From NCBI GenBank assembly GCA_035772405.1, contig JAYKKM010000439.1, positions 1,297,001 through 1,361,000 of the forward strand: a stretch of DNA of 64,000 nucleotides, given 5' to 3'. Positions 54,481 through 64,000 of this stretch are shown one piece after another. The translations under genes were made by a program, and so were the position numbers. Positions within the stretch are counted from its first letter, which is position 1. Every line of letters begins with the position of its first letter. Origin of the DNA: Chrysogorgia sp. JL179-B06. Its lineage: Eukaryota; Cnidaria; Anthozoa; Scleralcyonacea; Chrysogorgiidae. The notes under the pieces are model-generated. The model was not told where the DNA came from and did not search any database. It saw only the letters and a program-made list of their open reading frames with translations.

Positions 54481-55840
54481 CTCCTGTGTCAGTCCCGAGG
54501 CAGCAAGACTCCACTCCTAGTCTTATATTATGTTATTAGGGTATGAGCAACAAAAATCAAAGTTGAAACATGAGAACCAAGATAAAATAGCATTAGTACG
54601 TCACTGTGTTAAAATGATCGTATATATATAAGTCGAAAACTCTAAGGATTTCAGATCAACATACGCATACGCTTTCCATTATTTACTCCGGTAATTTATT
54701 AAAAAAGGTAAAGTTTTATCTTGATTTATTTTAGCTGTAAAGCACAGTAACCCATGACATGCAAGATTAGAATGCGTTCTCCTTCGTCGAACGCAATAAT
54801 TACATGCCTTTTCAAAACATCCAAAACTCCTAAAAAACTATCCATTCCCAAATGCCATTATATACTTTGCTTTCACACATTTACATAACATATCATCAAT
54901 TTCCCCTTGACTATTCAATACCATTTGCCTTTAAGTGCGAAAATTAACATGTCGGCAAATAAAACCATTTGTCTTTCTTCCTTTTCAAATTTTCCACGAT
55001 AAAATCTATTTGCCTTGCTCTTTTCTTTTCTTTCCCAACATTTACTCCACTACACTGACAACATCACCTACTTTCCAATTACATTAGGCGCCCAGCCATT
55101 CCAATAAAAACAATGTTACTTTAAAAGTTTCTTCATCGCAAGCCGGCCAAACGCGAACCCGGTGAAACAAATCTCCGTCCAATAATTCCAGTAATTCGCT
55201 TCTCTCTTTAACTACTTCTTCCTTCCTGTAATTCTGCATCTCCGAATCGAACAAATTCTTTAACGACATTTTATTTCCTCACGAAATTTATCTTCAAGTC
55301 ACCAAATGTAGTCTAACCTTAAAATACCTATCACAATAAACCTTCGCAATCTTATCCATACCGCCCCACATTGCCTACTTCTATATCGTCTCATGAAAAT
55401 CCGACACCTTTCCTTCAAATATTTTACACTCACTTTTCCCAACGCTAAATACGCCCCATCAACTCGTTCTGTTTCTCAAATGTAACTAATTACACCTTTC
55501 TCAGCTACGCATGAAAAACCACAACATCACTATTAACACGCCACTTTTATGGGCGGCCGTTACCACCAAAAAGATAGTGAAACGAGATAGGTTATTGTGA
55601 AATTAAAGTTTATTAGACGAAAGCCATTGCAACCCTACCACTTCTAACACTTTTTAACTGAAGATTCTACTTCTATAAAAGTAAATATTCCTTTCGCATG
55701 TTTTACAATCCTCCCTCTTACACTTAGTACTGCGCTTTTTATCAATTTAGCAGCCCCCCACTGTCGAAAACCTCTTCCCTATGCCCTCCTACCTCCGACA
55801 AGAAATTTACTTATTACTAGGGGACCGGGGCGGCGCGCTA
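54480..55840. other. strand-asymmetric, G-poor stretch
   Basis: The plus strand is visibly depleted in G and rich in C, T and A over more than 1 kb ('ccattcccaaatgccatt', 'caatttccccttgactattc', 'ccctcctacctccgac'). Flanking sequence has no such bias. Apart from the short frame at 55084-55269 nothing is annotated. Confidence 0.5.
55084..55269 (-). CDS. small hypothetical protein
   Basis: The 61-codon frame MSLKNLFDSEMQNYRKEEVV... has a charged helical first half and ends DEETFKVTLFLLEWLGA. It lies on the purine-rich strand of the asymmetric stretch. ATG and stop are clear but no family is recognised. It may be an exon or chance; confidence is low. Confidence 0.25.
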   Translation of the reverse strand: MSLKNLFDSEMQNYRKEEVVKERSELLELLDGDLFHRVRVWPACDEETFKVTLFLLEWLGA

Positions 55841-56002
55841 AGGTATTAAAGGTATTAGTCTAATACCTTTTTTTTCTCCAGCCGGGTTGAATTGAATTTG
55901 TAAAATAATAAAATTATTCCATCAAAAAATGCTAGCTTTATAATTTAGGAATTAGAACACACTGAAACTTTAAAAAAATATCTGGTAGCTGCCCGACAAT
56001 AG

Positions 56003-56123
56003 CCTGCGCAGCAGACGGTCGCGTTCGGGGAGGGGTCTTTCGAGCGGGTGAGGCGGGCGAGCGTGTGAGGCGGGCCGGTCCAATTTTAAGCCCCTCCCCC
56101 AACGCGACCGTCTGCTGCGCAGG
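56003..56123. mobile_element. 121-bp GC-rich MITE
   Basis: The ends CCTGCGCAGCAGACGGTCGC and the inverse are identical over 23 bp, followed by 'ggggagggg'/'cccctccccc'. It stands out from its AT-rich surroundings. Confidence 0.7.
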
Positions 56124-56739
56124 TAGGATTTTAGTTTTCCGTAACATCGCACCGCGGCGCAACAACGTTAGCAACGAAGATTTGAATAGCCTGCACGCAC
56201 TGCACTCTCTGTGGGCAGAAACGCAGGTTGGCGTTTCAAGAGACTTACACCTCAAGGTATTAGAATCTCAAAACTAATCCTTGGTTTGACCAAAAGCAGT
56301 TAAATTTCACTACAGGCGGTCTTATATTTTAATGTTTAAAGTAAGACGCGTAATATTTTGATCTTAAACTGTCTTTATTTAGTAGCCAGAAGTATACAAT
56401 GCTTTTCACTGTATTACATTTACAATGTTCAACATATAAAGATGTAAATTACGCAAACCGATGAACGCGAATTGAACATGCAAACTCAAAAGGACGCAAC
56501 ACATCAATTGAATGCTTCAATAATAAATCGGGATATCGAAACCAATAGCAATTGTTCATAACAATTTTAAAACTTTTATATTCAACTTTCTTCAATTCAT
56601 ATATTTAACAAAATAGAGATATATACATTCTTTTAAAAATAAGAACGATGCGAATATACACAATCACGCAAGGTATTAGTTTTACGATTCTAGTATACAA
56701 AGCGCCAGTGGCCAACAGGTAAGGTAGACATTTAATACG

Positions 56740-56870
56740 ATGATCATTCCCGCCATTTTTCCCCGCCCGCCATTTTTCCCGCCCGCATGAGAGCCCGCAA
56801 TTTTTTACGCCCGCCATTTTTCCCTCCCGCATGAGAGAGATGCCTGCGGAGGAGGCTAGATGATCATATA
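56740..56870. repeat. CCCGCCATTTTTCCC tandem repeat
   Basis: Five imperfect units of 'cccgccatttttcc' and two of 'cccgcatgagag', bounded by 'gatgatca' and 'tgatcat'. Confidence 0.7.
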
Positions 56871-57239
56871 CATTGTACGCGCACCAAGCACATTTATAGC
56901 AACAATAACGCCATGTCATGCCTTGCGGAGTCGGTGCTATGTTTTGAATGTTTTGAAACGTTGATATGTTTTGAAAATATTGTCGTTACTATCGAGTCAC
57001 AGACGTCTCTCTCAATTGCGAGACTCCCATTACACAATCATTTTCGTAATCAACTCCATAACGCAACAGCCAACAACCCTAGAGTTAGTCCGTCGAGTTA
57101 GGATTCCAGTTACGATTCGTTTTAAAATTAAATTCAACGCGCGTTTCAATTGCCTGACTCCTGAATATACTGCCTTGTTGCGCGGTGTTGAACGGCAGCA
57201 TCGTCAACCATGAAACAATAAAGATCGTTTTATTGTATT

Positions 57240-59095
57240 AAATAAACGGATCTCAGCAGTTATCAACCAAAATAGAACGAACTCTTTAAAGGATGTTGGT
57301 ACACGAGATTGGTGGAAAAGAGTGGACAATATATCGCGGCGCCGTCAGAGAGCTGTTACCTCTCTCGATCATAATTCACTTGGTGACTTAAATACTTACT
57401 TTGGCAATGTGTGCACATATAACAGCTATGTAAATCCACTACCGCAGGACATTGGTGACGATGTAGAAATCCCAACGGTTAATGAATGGCAAGTGTGGAA
57501 TTCTCTTCGACATATCAAAAGGACAGCTATGGGCCCAGATTCCATACCGTATACTGTTTGGAAGGATCATGCTGAGCTATTAACTCCAGTATTGACGAGA
57601 GTGTGGAATCTGTCACTTTAAAACTCATACTTGGCCTGTTTCTTGAAAAAGATCTAACATCGATCCACTGCCAAAAGTTGAGACACCAAATGAGAATAAT
57701 GATTATCGAGGTAGTAAATATAACACCAGTTATAGCAAGAGCTTTTGAAAAGATTGTGATGAGAGTGCATGCTAAGGAGTAAGGATAGCATCGAAGAGCA
57801 TTTGAAGGCATCTCAGTTTGCATACAGGGAAGGTGGTAGCTGTACTGATGCATTAGTGGCGGTTCAACATACTGTTAATCAATACCTTGATAATCCAGAA
57901 TGTAAAGCTGTTCGTATTTTTGCCATGGATTTCAGTAAGGCTTTCGACAGTGTAAAACATAATTTACTATCGGAGAAACTGAGGCAAATCGGTCTTAATC
58001 CATACGTATTCAATTGGTATCTTAGCTTTCTAAAGGATAGAGAACAGAGAGTTGTCAGCAATGGATTTATTAGTGACTGGATACGAGTTAATAAAGGAAC
58101 TACTCAGGGTAGTGTGAGTGGCCCACATTTATTTAACATCTTCCTCAATGATCTTGAGATTGTATCAGCATCAGAGTATGGGTTATTTAAATATGCGGAT
58201 GATTCCAATATTATATCTCCAGTCTGGAAAGACAATGACACTTCGGACAAGATGGTACAGCAGTTTTTGGAGTGGTCAAGTCGTAATTGTATGAAGAGTA
58301 ATCCTACTAAATGTAAAGAGCTTATTATTCGGAAGAAAGGTTGCACTGAAATGTTTCCTTTGGTGTCTGGTATCCCTCAAAAGCCATCTATCGTTATGTT
58401 AGGAGTCACATTCCAAGAAGATAGCAGATTTACAATTCATGTTTATGAAAAACTAAAAAAGGCTAACAAGTGCCTTTTCATCCTAAGATCATTACGCAAG
58501 GAAGGCTATAATCAGAAAGAGATTGATCATTTATTTATTACCTTAGTACTACCAAATATTACATTATGCTCTTCCAGTATATGGTGCTTCTAAATCTGAA
58601 CTTACAAAAATTGAATGCTTTTTGCGAAGATGTTATAAACGCAAATATATTTCGAGGGAAATTAGTGTGCAGGAACTGTTAGAAAAGCAAGATAGAAAAC
58701 TTTTTAGCAAGGTCGCGCAAATTGAACAGCACCCGTTAAGGAACTTATTGCCAAAGAAGAAGGTTAATAGATATGAACTTAGAAATAAATCTAGTAACTT
58801 TCCAAAGATTAATACAGATCGTTTCAAAAATTCTTATATTAACCGTCTAATTTTTAAATATAATTTAGTACTGTAGCGAATGTAGAAATAAGTCTAGTAA
58901 CTTTCTAAAGATTAATACAAATTGTTTCAAATTCTTATATTAACTGTCTAATTTTAAATATATTTAGCTTTGTAAATAGGTATAGGTTCTATCCTTGTAA
59001 ATTAATTAGTTTACTAATATGATGTAACATAAGATATGTATTTTTTATCTTGTGATGAAATAAAGACATTTATTATTGTTATTTATTATTATGAA
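57240..59095 (+). mobile_element. 5'-truncated non-LTR retrotransposon (second LINE family)
   Basis: It begins in the spacer before the RT (DWWKRVDNISRRRQR) and ends after a polyadenylation-like AATAAAG and a (TTATTATTG) tail at 59060-59095. The upstream endonuclease is missing. It is distinct from the LINEs at 31-34 kb and 62-64 kb in sequence and in its C-terminal domain. Confidence 0.8.
57250..58876 (+). pseudogene. LINE reverse transcriptase (fragmented)
   Basis: Frames: 57250-57621 (GPDSIPYTVWKDHAELLTPV), then shifted sequence with VIARAFEKI, then 57769-58593 with [49 protein letters not shown], and KYADDSN as the catalytic box. The last frame 58622-58876 has FLRRCYKRKY, LLEKQDRKLFSKV and RFKNSYINRLIFKY, the usual tail of this clade. 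Breaks near 57650 (TGG to TGA in WPVSW and frame changes) and near 58585 inactivate it. Confidence 0.8.
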
Positions 59096-59968
59096 GTTTG
59101 AAATTGGCACCACTATTTTGCATTCAAAAGCGTTTAGGAATGTGAAAATTAAAAAATGCAGATACGGATGGCTATAATTTATATTGATCGTGGGCAACCG
59201 CCATAGAACAGCTAATCAAAGGTTCAAAGACTGGTATCGAAAATAATATATTCAAATTATTGCCAGTATTACACACTGTACTCATTAGATTCGACAAAAT
59301 GCAATTTGAACATTGAGATTTACCTACAATACTGAATGCGTGTTTAGTCAGATAAAATTAAAGGTTCGACTTTTTGCCCTTATAAATCCGCCATTTTGAA
59401 TTTATTTTTTTGACAGACAAGAAGATAGGAGCACACATTGTAAATATTGCCGGCGGCAAGAGAATATGACACATATATACATTTATATTTTTTATTGCTG
59501 CCACCCACCCTACCCCGTTAGGAGAGATTTGTGGCAAAGATTCGCGTCGACCGAAACTGCCGTAAAGTTCACCGGTTTTTAATGACGATAACTTTAGACA
59601 CCGCATATTCGTATGCGTCTTTACACAGAAAGATATGAAAGAAATCCTAACTCGAATCCTAACGTATAATCGGCCTCCCATAAAAAGAACTCGTTCGGAT
59701 TGCATTTTAAAAGAACTGCCTTAAATCTCGTCGCAGTTTGTATGGACGAACTTGCGCCAAGAAAACATCGTTTTTGAGTTCGACAGATATTTCGAGATAT
59801 TTCGAGAGAAGAGCTTGGAGCTTTTCACACTCTCGTCCCTCAGCTTCGGGCACAGCTTCGTCTTCAAGACAGATAAAATTCTTTTACAGCTATTTACATA
59901 AAATATTTACATAAAATGCTTTAGTTTCACTGATTCATCTAAATTTGCGTTATGTATACAATGAAAGA

Positions 59969-60565
59969 CAGGGCCGTAGCTAGCATGTGAAAGTTGGGGG
60001 GGTGTAAGTCCCAAATTTCCGAATCTCAAATTATTTTTCCGAATATGAGGAGGCACGCGCCGTAAGGCGCGTCAATCTAGGGGGGTCCCGTTAATTTTTA
60101 ATTCTAGGGTCTCGGAAATTGCATTTCCCGCATTCTGGGAGCAGTTTTAAGAGATTTCCTTGGACAGTTTACAGATGTAGGAATTTAGTTTTCAACAATA
60201 AAAAAGAGGCGAAATATAAACAATTTAATTCTACGGTATACGGTATCATAATTCGTGGTTTTGTGAAGGCTGTTTAAAATCCGGAAATGATAAATTTTAT
60301 TGCAAAGCAAAAGCCAAAAGGTGTCATCTATCTGATGTACGTATGCAGTAAATCGACAAAAATAGATTTGTTATCCTTGTGAATATTATTTTGTAAGTTC
60401 TATAAACTTAACATGAGTTTTTTGCTGTTCACTGACTGAAATCTCGCTTAACCTACGTTGCCGTAGTTTTCCGAACGAGTAATTCGATTTTCCGAATATC
60501 TCAATTTCAAAAATGTTGGGGGGGGGGGTGAAACACCCCCCAATACCCCCCTCGCTACGGCCCTG
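59969..60565. mobile_element. non-autonomous hAT element, 597 bp
   Basis: The ends CAGGGCCGTAGCTAGC and the inverse TCGCTACGGCCCTG are flanked by a perfect 8-bp duplication ATGAAAGA (59961-59968 and 60566-60573). G- and C-runs near both ends are as in the 4655-7291 element. Confidence 0.9.
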
Positions 60566-60629
60566 ATGAAAGAACCGTTTAATCTTATTACTGTAAGGTG
60601 ATTTATAGATATAGCCGAATGTCGCTGGA

Positions 60630-60815
60630 GTACATACCGATCGCTGAGATCGCCAGGATCGCTGAACCAGTGTTTCCATATCAAATCGCTGCGATTGCCG
60701 AGATAGAACATTTTCTATCTCCGCGATCGCTGCGATCGCCAGGATCGCTGAGCGTGTGGTTTCCATATGATCGCTACGATCGCCGGTTTTAAAATTGATA
60801 GATCGCAGCGATCAT
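60630..60815. repeat. GATCGC-rich palindromic cluster
   Basis: Repeated 'gatcgc', 'gcgatc', 'cgccaggatcgctga' and 'tttccatat' in both orientations make several overlapping small palindromes in 190 bp. Confidence 0.65.
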
Positions 60816-61435
60816 ATGGAAACCAGGCTTAATAAAGAAGGTGTGTGGTATTGTTGATAGTTATTGAGTGCAGCAGGGTTTGAAATGGCACTTTCGGGAT
60901 TCGGGTCCGCTGCTGTACCTGTTGAGCTATAGCGAGTGAAGTACACGAGATATTCTAGCGACAACTTAACGCGTATCCATGAGGATGTGCAGTGTTTCAA
61001 TTCTATTAGAGAATCATGGTCAAAAACAGGAAGAAATATTTTAATGATTAATCAAATACCGCTGAAGTAAACAGAAAAGTTGAGTGAAGCGGCCTATTGT
61101 AGGTAAATCTCAATGGGTAAGTATGGCGTTTCAAATTTCATTCTGTCGAATCTAATGAGTACAGTGTGTAATTTAATCGGCATGTGATCGATAAGAACTT
61201 TATATCATGTGCTTCGATGTCACTTTCAAACAATAAGTTCATCGGCTTTTATCGAACTTAATGCATTAATAAAATTCCGCCGTACTGGCACTAATTTGAA
61301 TATATTATTTTCGATACCAGTCTTTGACCTTTGTCTTTGATTAGCTGTTCTATGGCGGTTGCCCACGTTCAATATAAATTATAGCCATCTGTATCTGTAT
61401 TTTTTAATTTTCACATTCCTAAACGCTTTTGAATC

Positions 61436-61745
61436 AAATCGGACGAATCGGACGATTGGACGGATTTTTCGCTGTACCTCTTCTACCTAAGCCACATGCA
61501 GTATAACACTAGTTAACCTCACCAATCTCACGATCCGTCACGATCGGACAAATCGAACGAATCGGACGATTGGACGGATTTTTCGCTGTACCTCTTCGCA
61601 GTGTGCCCTCAGTCAACCTCACCAATCTCACGATCCATCACGATCGGACAAATCGGACGAATCGGACGATTGGACAGATTTTTCGCTGTACCTCTTCTAC
61701 CTAAGCCACATGCAGTATAACACTAGTTAACCTCACCAATCTAAC
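61436..61745 (+). repeat. three-unit tandem repeat before a LINE
   Basis: Units of about 100-115 bp start near 61436, 61547 and 61650. Each has 'cgaatcggacgattggac', 'tttttcgctgtacctcttc' and 'aacctcaccaatct'. The middle unit lacks 'tacctaagccacatgcag'. The LINE coding sequence starts right after, so these may be 5' UTR repeats of that LINE or a target minisatellite. Confidence 0.75.
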
Positions 61746-61754
61746 GATCCTAAT

Positions 61755-64000
61755 AATGATCGAAAGGAGTGTCAACTGTTTGTATAAGTGATCACTATCT
61801 TATTTATGGCATTAGAAAATTTAAATTTTCCAAAGAAAATGCAAAAATAATCGAATACCGCGACTACAAACATTTCAATGAACAAATATTCTTGCAAGAC
61901 TTGAAAAATTCCTTTAATGCTTTTGACCTGGATCAATACGATCCAAATATACCTTGGCAGATTTGGAAGAATAAATTCTTCAAAATCTGGAACAACCATG
62001 CCCCACTAAAAAGACGGAAGGTGGCCAATAAGCGGCTACCTTGGCTAACAAAAGATCTAATAACAAAAAAACGCCATATCAATTTCCTAAACAGAAAAGC
62101 TAAAACAGATAATACAATTAATAGCTGGTCCGTCTTTAAAAAGGCTAAAAACCAATACAATAGGCAAATTAAAGACACAAAATGTTCGTATTATCAAGGC
62201 AAACTACATAGCAATTTAGGAAATTTAAAACAAACATGGAAAACACTTAATGAATTGATGAATAGAACGTCAAATAATAATAAAATCCCAGAAATGAAGG
62301 ATAGGAATGGTGAAATAATTGACGAAACTCTGATTCCAGATGCCTTTAATACATATTTTATTGAACTGGGAGAAAAACTTGCGAACGAAATACCTCGATC
62401 GAGTATTTCACCGGATAGTTTTCTTAGTGATATAAATCATCCAGTTCATGGGCTCCCTAGCTTTCAAGAAATTCTAGAAAGTGATGTTTCAAAACTACTC
62501 CATGGTTTATGGAATTGATGGTATCTCATCTCGTATCCTAAAAATTTCAGCATCAGTTATTGCACCATTTCTAACATCCATATTTAACCATTCCATTATA
62601 ACAGGCATATTTCCCAATGATTGGAAAATCGCTAGGATTACTCCGATATTTAAGTCTGAAGCTAAAGATGAAATGACCAATTACAGACCGATATCGGTTA
62701 TTTCAGCAGTTGCCAAAATTGCGGAAAAGCTGATTCATAACCAGATCTATAATTATTTACATGACTTTAATCTGCTTACAAATTGCCAACACGGATTTAG
62801 ATCACAACACTCAACTGTTACAGCACTGCTGGATATTACTAACGAGTGGTACAAAAACATTGATATTGGTAAACTAAATGGGATTGTGTTTCTGGACCTA
62901 AAAAAAGCATTTGATACTGTCGACCATAACATACTTTTAAACAAAATAGCAAGTTATGGAATAAAAGGAACAGCGCATCGCTGGCTGGAGTCGTATCTAT
63001 CAAATAGGACCCAGTACTGTTGTGTGAATGGTAATACATCAAGCCCATCAATTATGAAAACAGGCATCCCGCAAGGTTCTGGTTTAGGCCCATTGTTATT
63101 TCTAATTTACATCAATGACTTACCAAAGTGTCTAAACAGGGAAAAACCAGACATGTTTGCAGATGATACCCAAATTGCAACAGCAAGTGATGATATTAAA
63201 GTAATTGAAGAAACATTGAATGGCGATTTAAACAATGTTGCAAATTGGCTGTCTGCAAATAAATTAACTTTAAATAACAGTAAAACCGAATATATGATAA
63301 TTGGTACCAAGAAAAGGCTTAGCCAACTAACTTTTGATCCAGTTATCAATATTGGTAATTTAGAAATTAAGCGAGTTAAAACGACAAAATCGTTGGGCCT
63401 AATGATAGATGAGTCTCTAAGCTGGTCAGCGCAAGTCGAACACATTTCAAAAAAGGTCACCTCAGGCCTCGGTATACTCAGACGACTTCGAGATACAATC
63501 GAATATAATACCCTAATAACAATATACCAATCCATAATTCAACCTTACTTCGATTATTGTGCTCAAGTATGGGGTTGCCTAGGGAAAATATTAGCAGATA
63601 AACTACAAAAGTTACAGAGCAGGGCGTTTCGAATAATCTCACGTGAGAATTATAAGATACGATCAGCTGACATATTAAGTAAGCTAGGAATTCCGAACCT
63701 CGAAAAACGAAGGATGCAACAACTTTCAATTTTCATGTACAAGGTAAAAAACAGGATGGTTCCTGATTATTTCTGTGATATATTTATAAATATTAGTGAC
63801 GTACACGACCATAACACAAGACAATCGAGAGCCAATTTGACATTACCCAAACCAAAAACAAACAATATGAAAAATGCATTCTCATACAGAGGGGCGGAAG
63901 TCTGGAACTGTCTTTCTTTATCACAAAAGTACTCGGAAACTATTGCTAATTTTAAAACTAGCATAAAACGTACATGTTAACATTAAGTAACATATTCATT
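61755..64000 (+). mobile_element. 5'-truncated CR1-like LINE running to the window end
   Basis: Starts within the last part of the endonuclease (CISDHYLIYGIRKFKF) and includes the whole RT and C-terminal region; the stop is at 63980. The tail lies beyond the window. It is related to the 31-34 kb LINE (SDHxLIY, YKHFN, SGFR/HGFRxxHST, YINDLP) but on the other strand and less decayed. Confidence 0.85.
61769..63980 (+). pseudogene. LINE endonuclease end plus reverse transcriptase, one frameshift
   Basis: Frame 1 (61769-62518) covers the endonuclease end and linker (HFNEQIFLQDL, IPWQIWKNKFFKIWN). A single shift near 62495 leads to frame 2 (62481-63980), with GIDGISSRILKIS, NYRPISVISAVAKIAEKLI, CQHGFRSQHSTVTALLDIT, IVFLDLKKAFDTVDHNILL, TGIPQGSGLGPLLFLIYIND and FADDTQIATASDD, then the thumb and C-terminal RGAEVWNCLSLS. 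All RT motifs are intact over 499 codons. Only the one shift and the missing 5' end show that it is dead. Confidence 0.85.

Larger units (their letters stand above)
59122..61434. mobile_element. foldback-type element with 209/336-bp inverted arms
   Basis: The left arm 59122-59330 ('attcaaaagcgtttaggaat') is inverted at 61099-61434. The right arm has about 130 bp extra ('gtgatcgataagaactttat' to 'ccgtactggcac'). The interior holds a hAT MITE (59969-60565) and a GATCGC-rich block. No coding gene found. Confidence 0.7.

Noticed and set aside
55938..56277. Frames around a GC-rich block
   Set aside because: They overlap the inverted repeat of the 56003-56123 MITE; no domain or splice support.

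Overview
This is a eukaryotic, animal-type genomic window: AT-rich, with GT-AG introns, (TA)n and (TTA)n microsatellites, interstitial CCTAAC runs, tRNA-like SINEs and many transposon remnants. The mix of families (CR1-like LINEs, hAT, Tc1/mariner, pogo-like, TTAA-target elements with a THAP gene, P2X7-ballast-like proteins, hammerhead ribozymes) suits an invertebrate metazoan, perhaps a cnidarian. The species cannot be fixed from the sequence alone. I found no clear single-copy host gene apart from a tRNA-Leu; most coding sequence is mobile or amplified.

Layout. 0-3 kb: TA-rich dispersed repeats with a complete type-I hammerhead ribozyme (573-618) and a tRNA-Leu(AAG). 3-8.5 kb: a gene of an unnamed 'LESYGVNFP' family, a THAP-exon inverted-repeat element split by a 2.6-kb non-autonomous hAT element, and a MITE with an 8-bp target duplication. 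10.9-18.5 kb: a PB1-domain gene and a second 'LESYGVNFP' gene point away from each other and are separated by a 6.2-kb element (11963-18125) holding a nine-exon, decayed hAT-like transposase. 18.9-20 kb: a broken Tc1/mariner transposase. 20-21 kb and 28.3-29 kb: two copies of one repeat that differ by an exact inversion of about 220 bp. 21.5-24 kb: a large palindrome whose arms each encode a PIN/FEN1-like nuclease relative.

Four copies of a putative Golgi-type, type II membrane glycosyltransferase-like gene lie at 24.1, 29.8, 45.2 and 52.6 kb. The last two are uninterrupted. The first two sit in a segmental duplication (24.0-27.3 kb versus 29.7-44.1 kb). The second copy of that duplication collected a CR1-like LINE, a TTAA element, a TA-flanked composite element, a pogo-like MITE and a TTA-flanked MITE. 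Copy I still shows the empty site for each, so insertion ends and target duplications can be read directly.

The most interesting unit is the TTAA element 35303-40635. It has long inverted repeats and two convergent genes, a THAP/zinc-knuckle protein and a protein with the P2X7 C-terminal 'ballast' domain. It shows no DDE transposase, and each arm holds a different nested TTAA insertion at the homologous TTAA. The right part of the window has more satellite and hairpin DNA, a second hammerhead (50762-50811), a dimeric repeat with a hammerhead-like motif, a G-poor strand-asymmetric stretch (54.5-55.8 kb), and two 5'-truncated LINEs at 57-59 kb and 61.7-64 kb.
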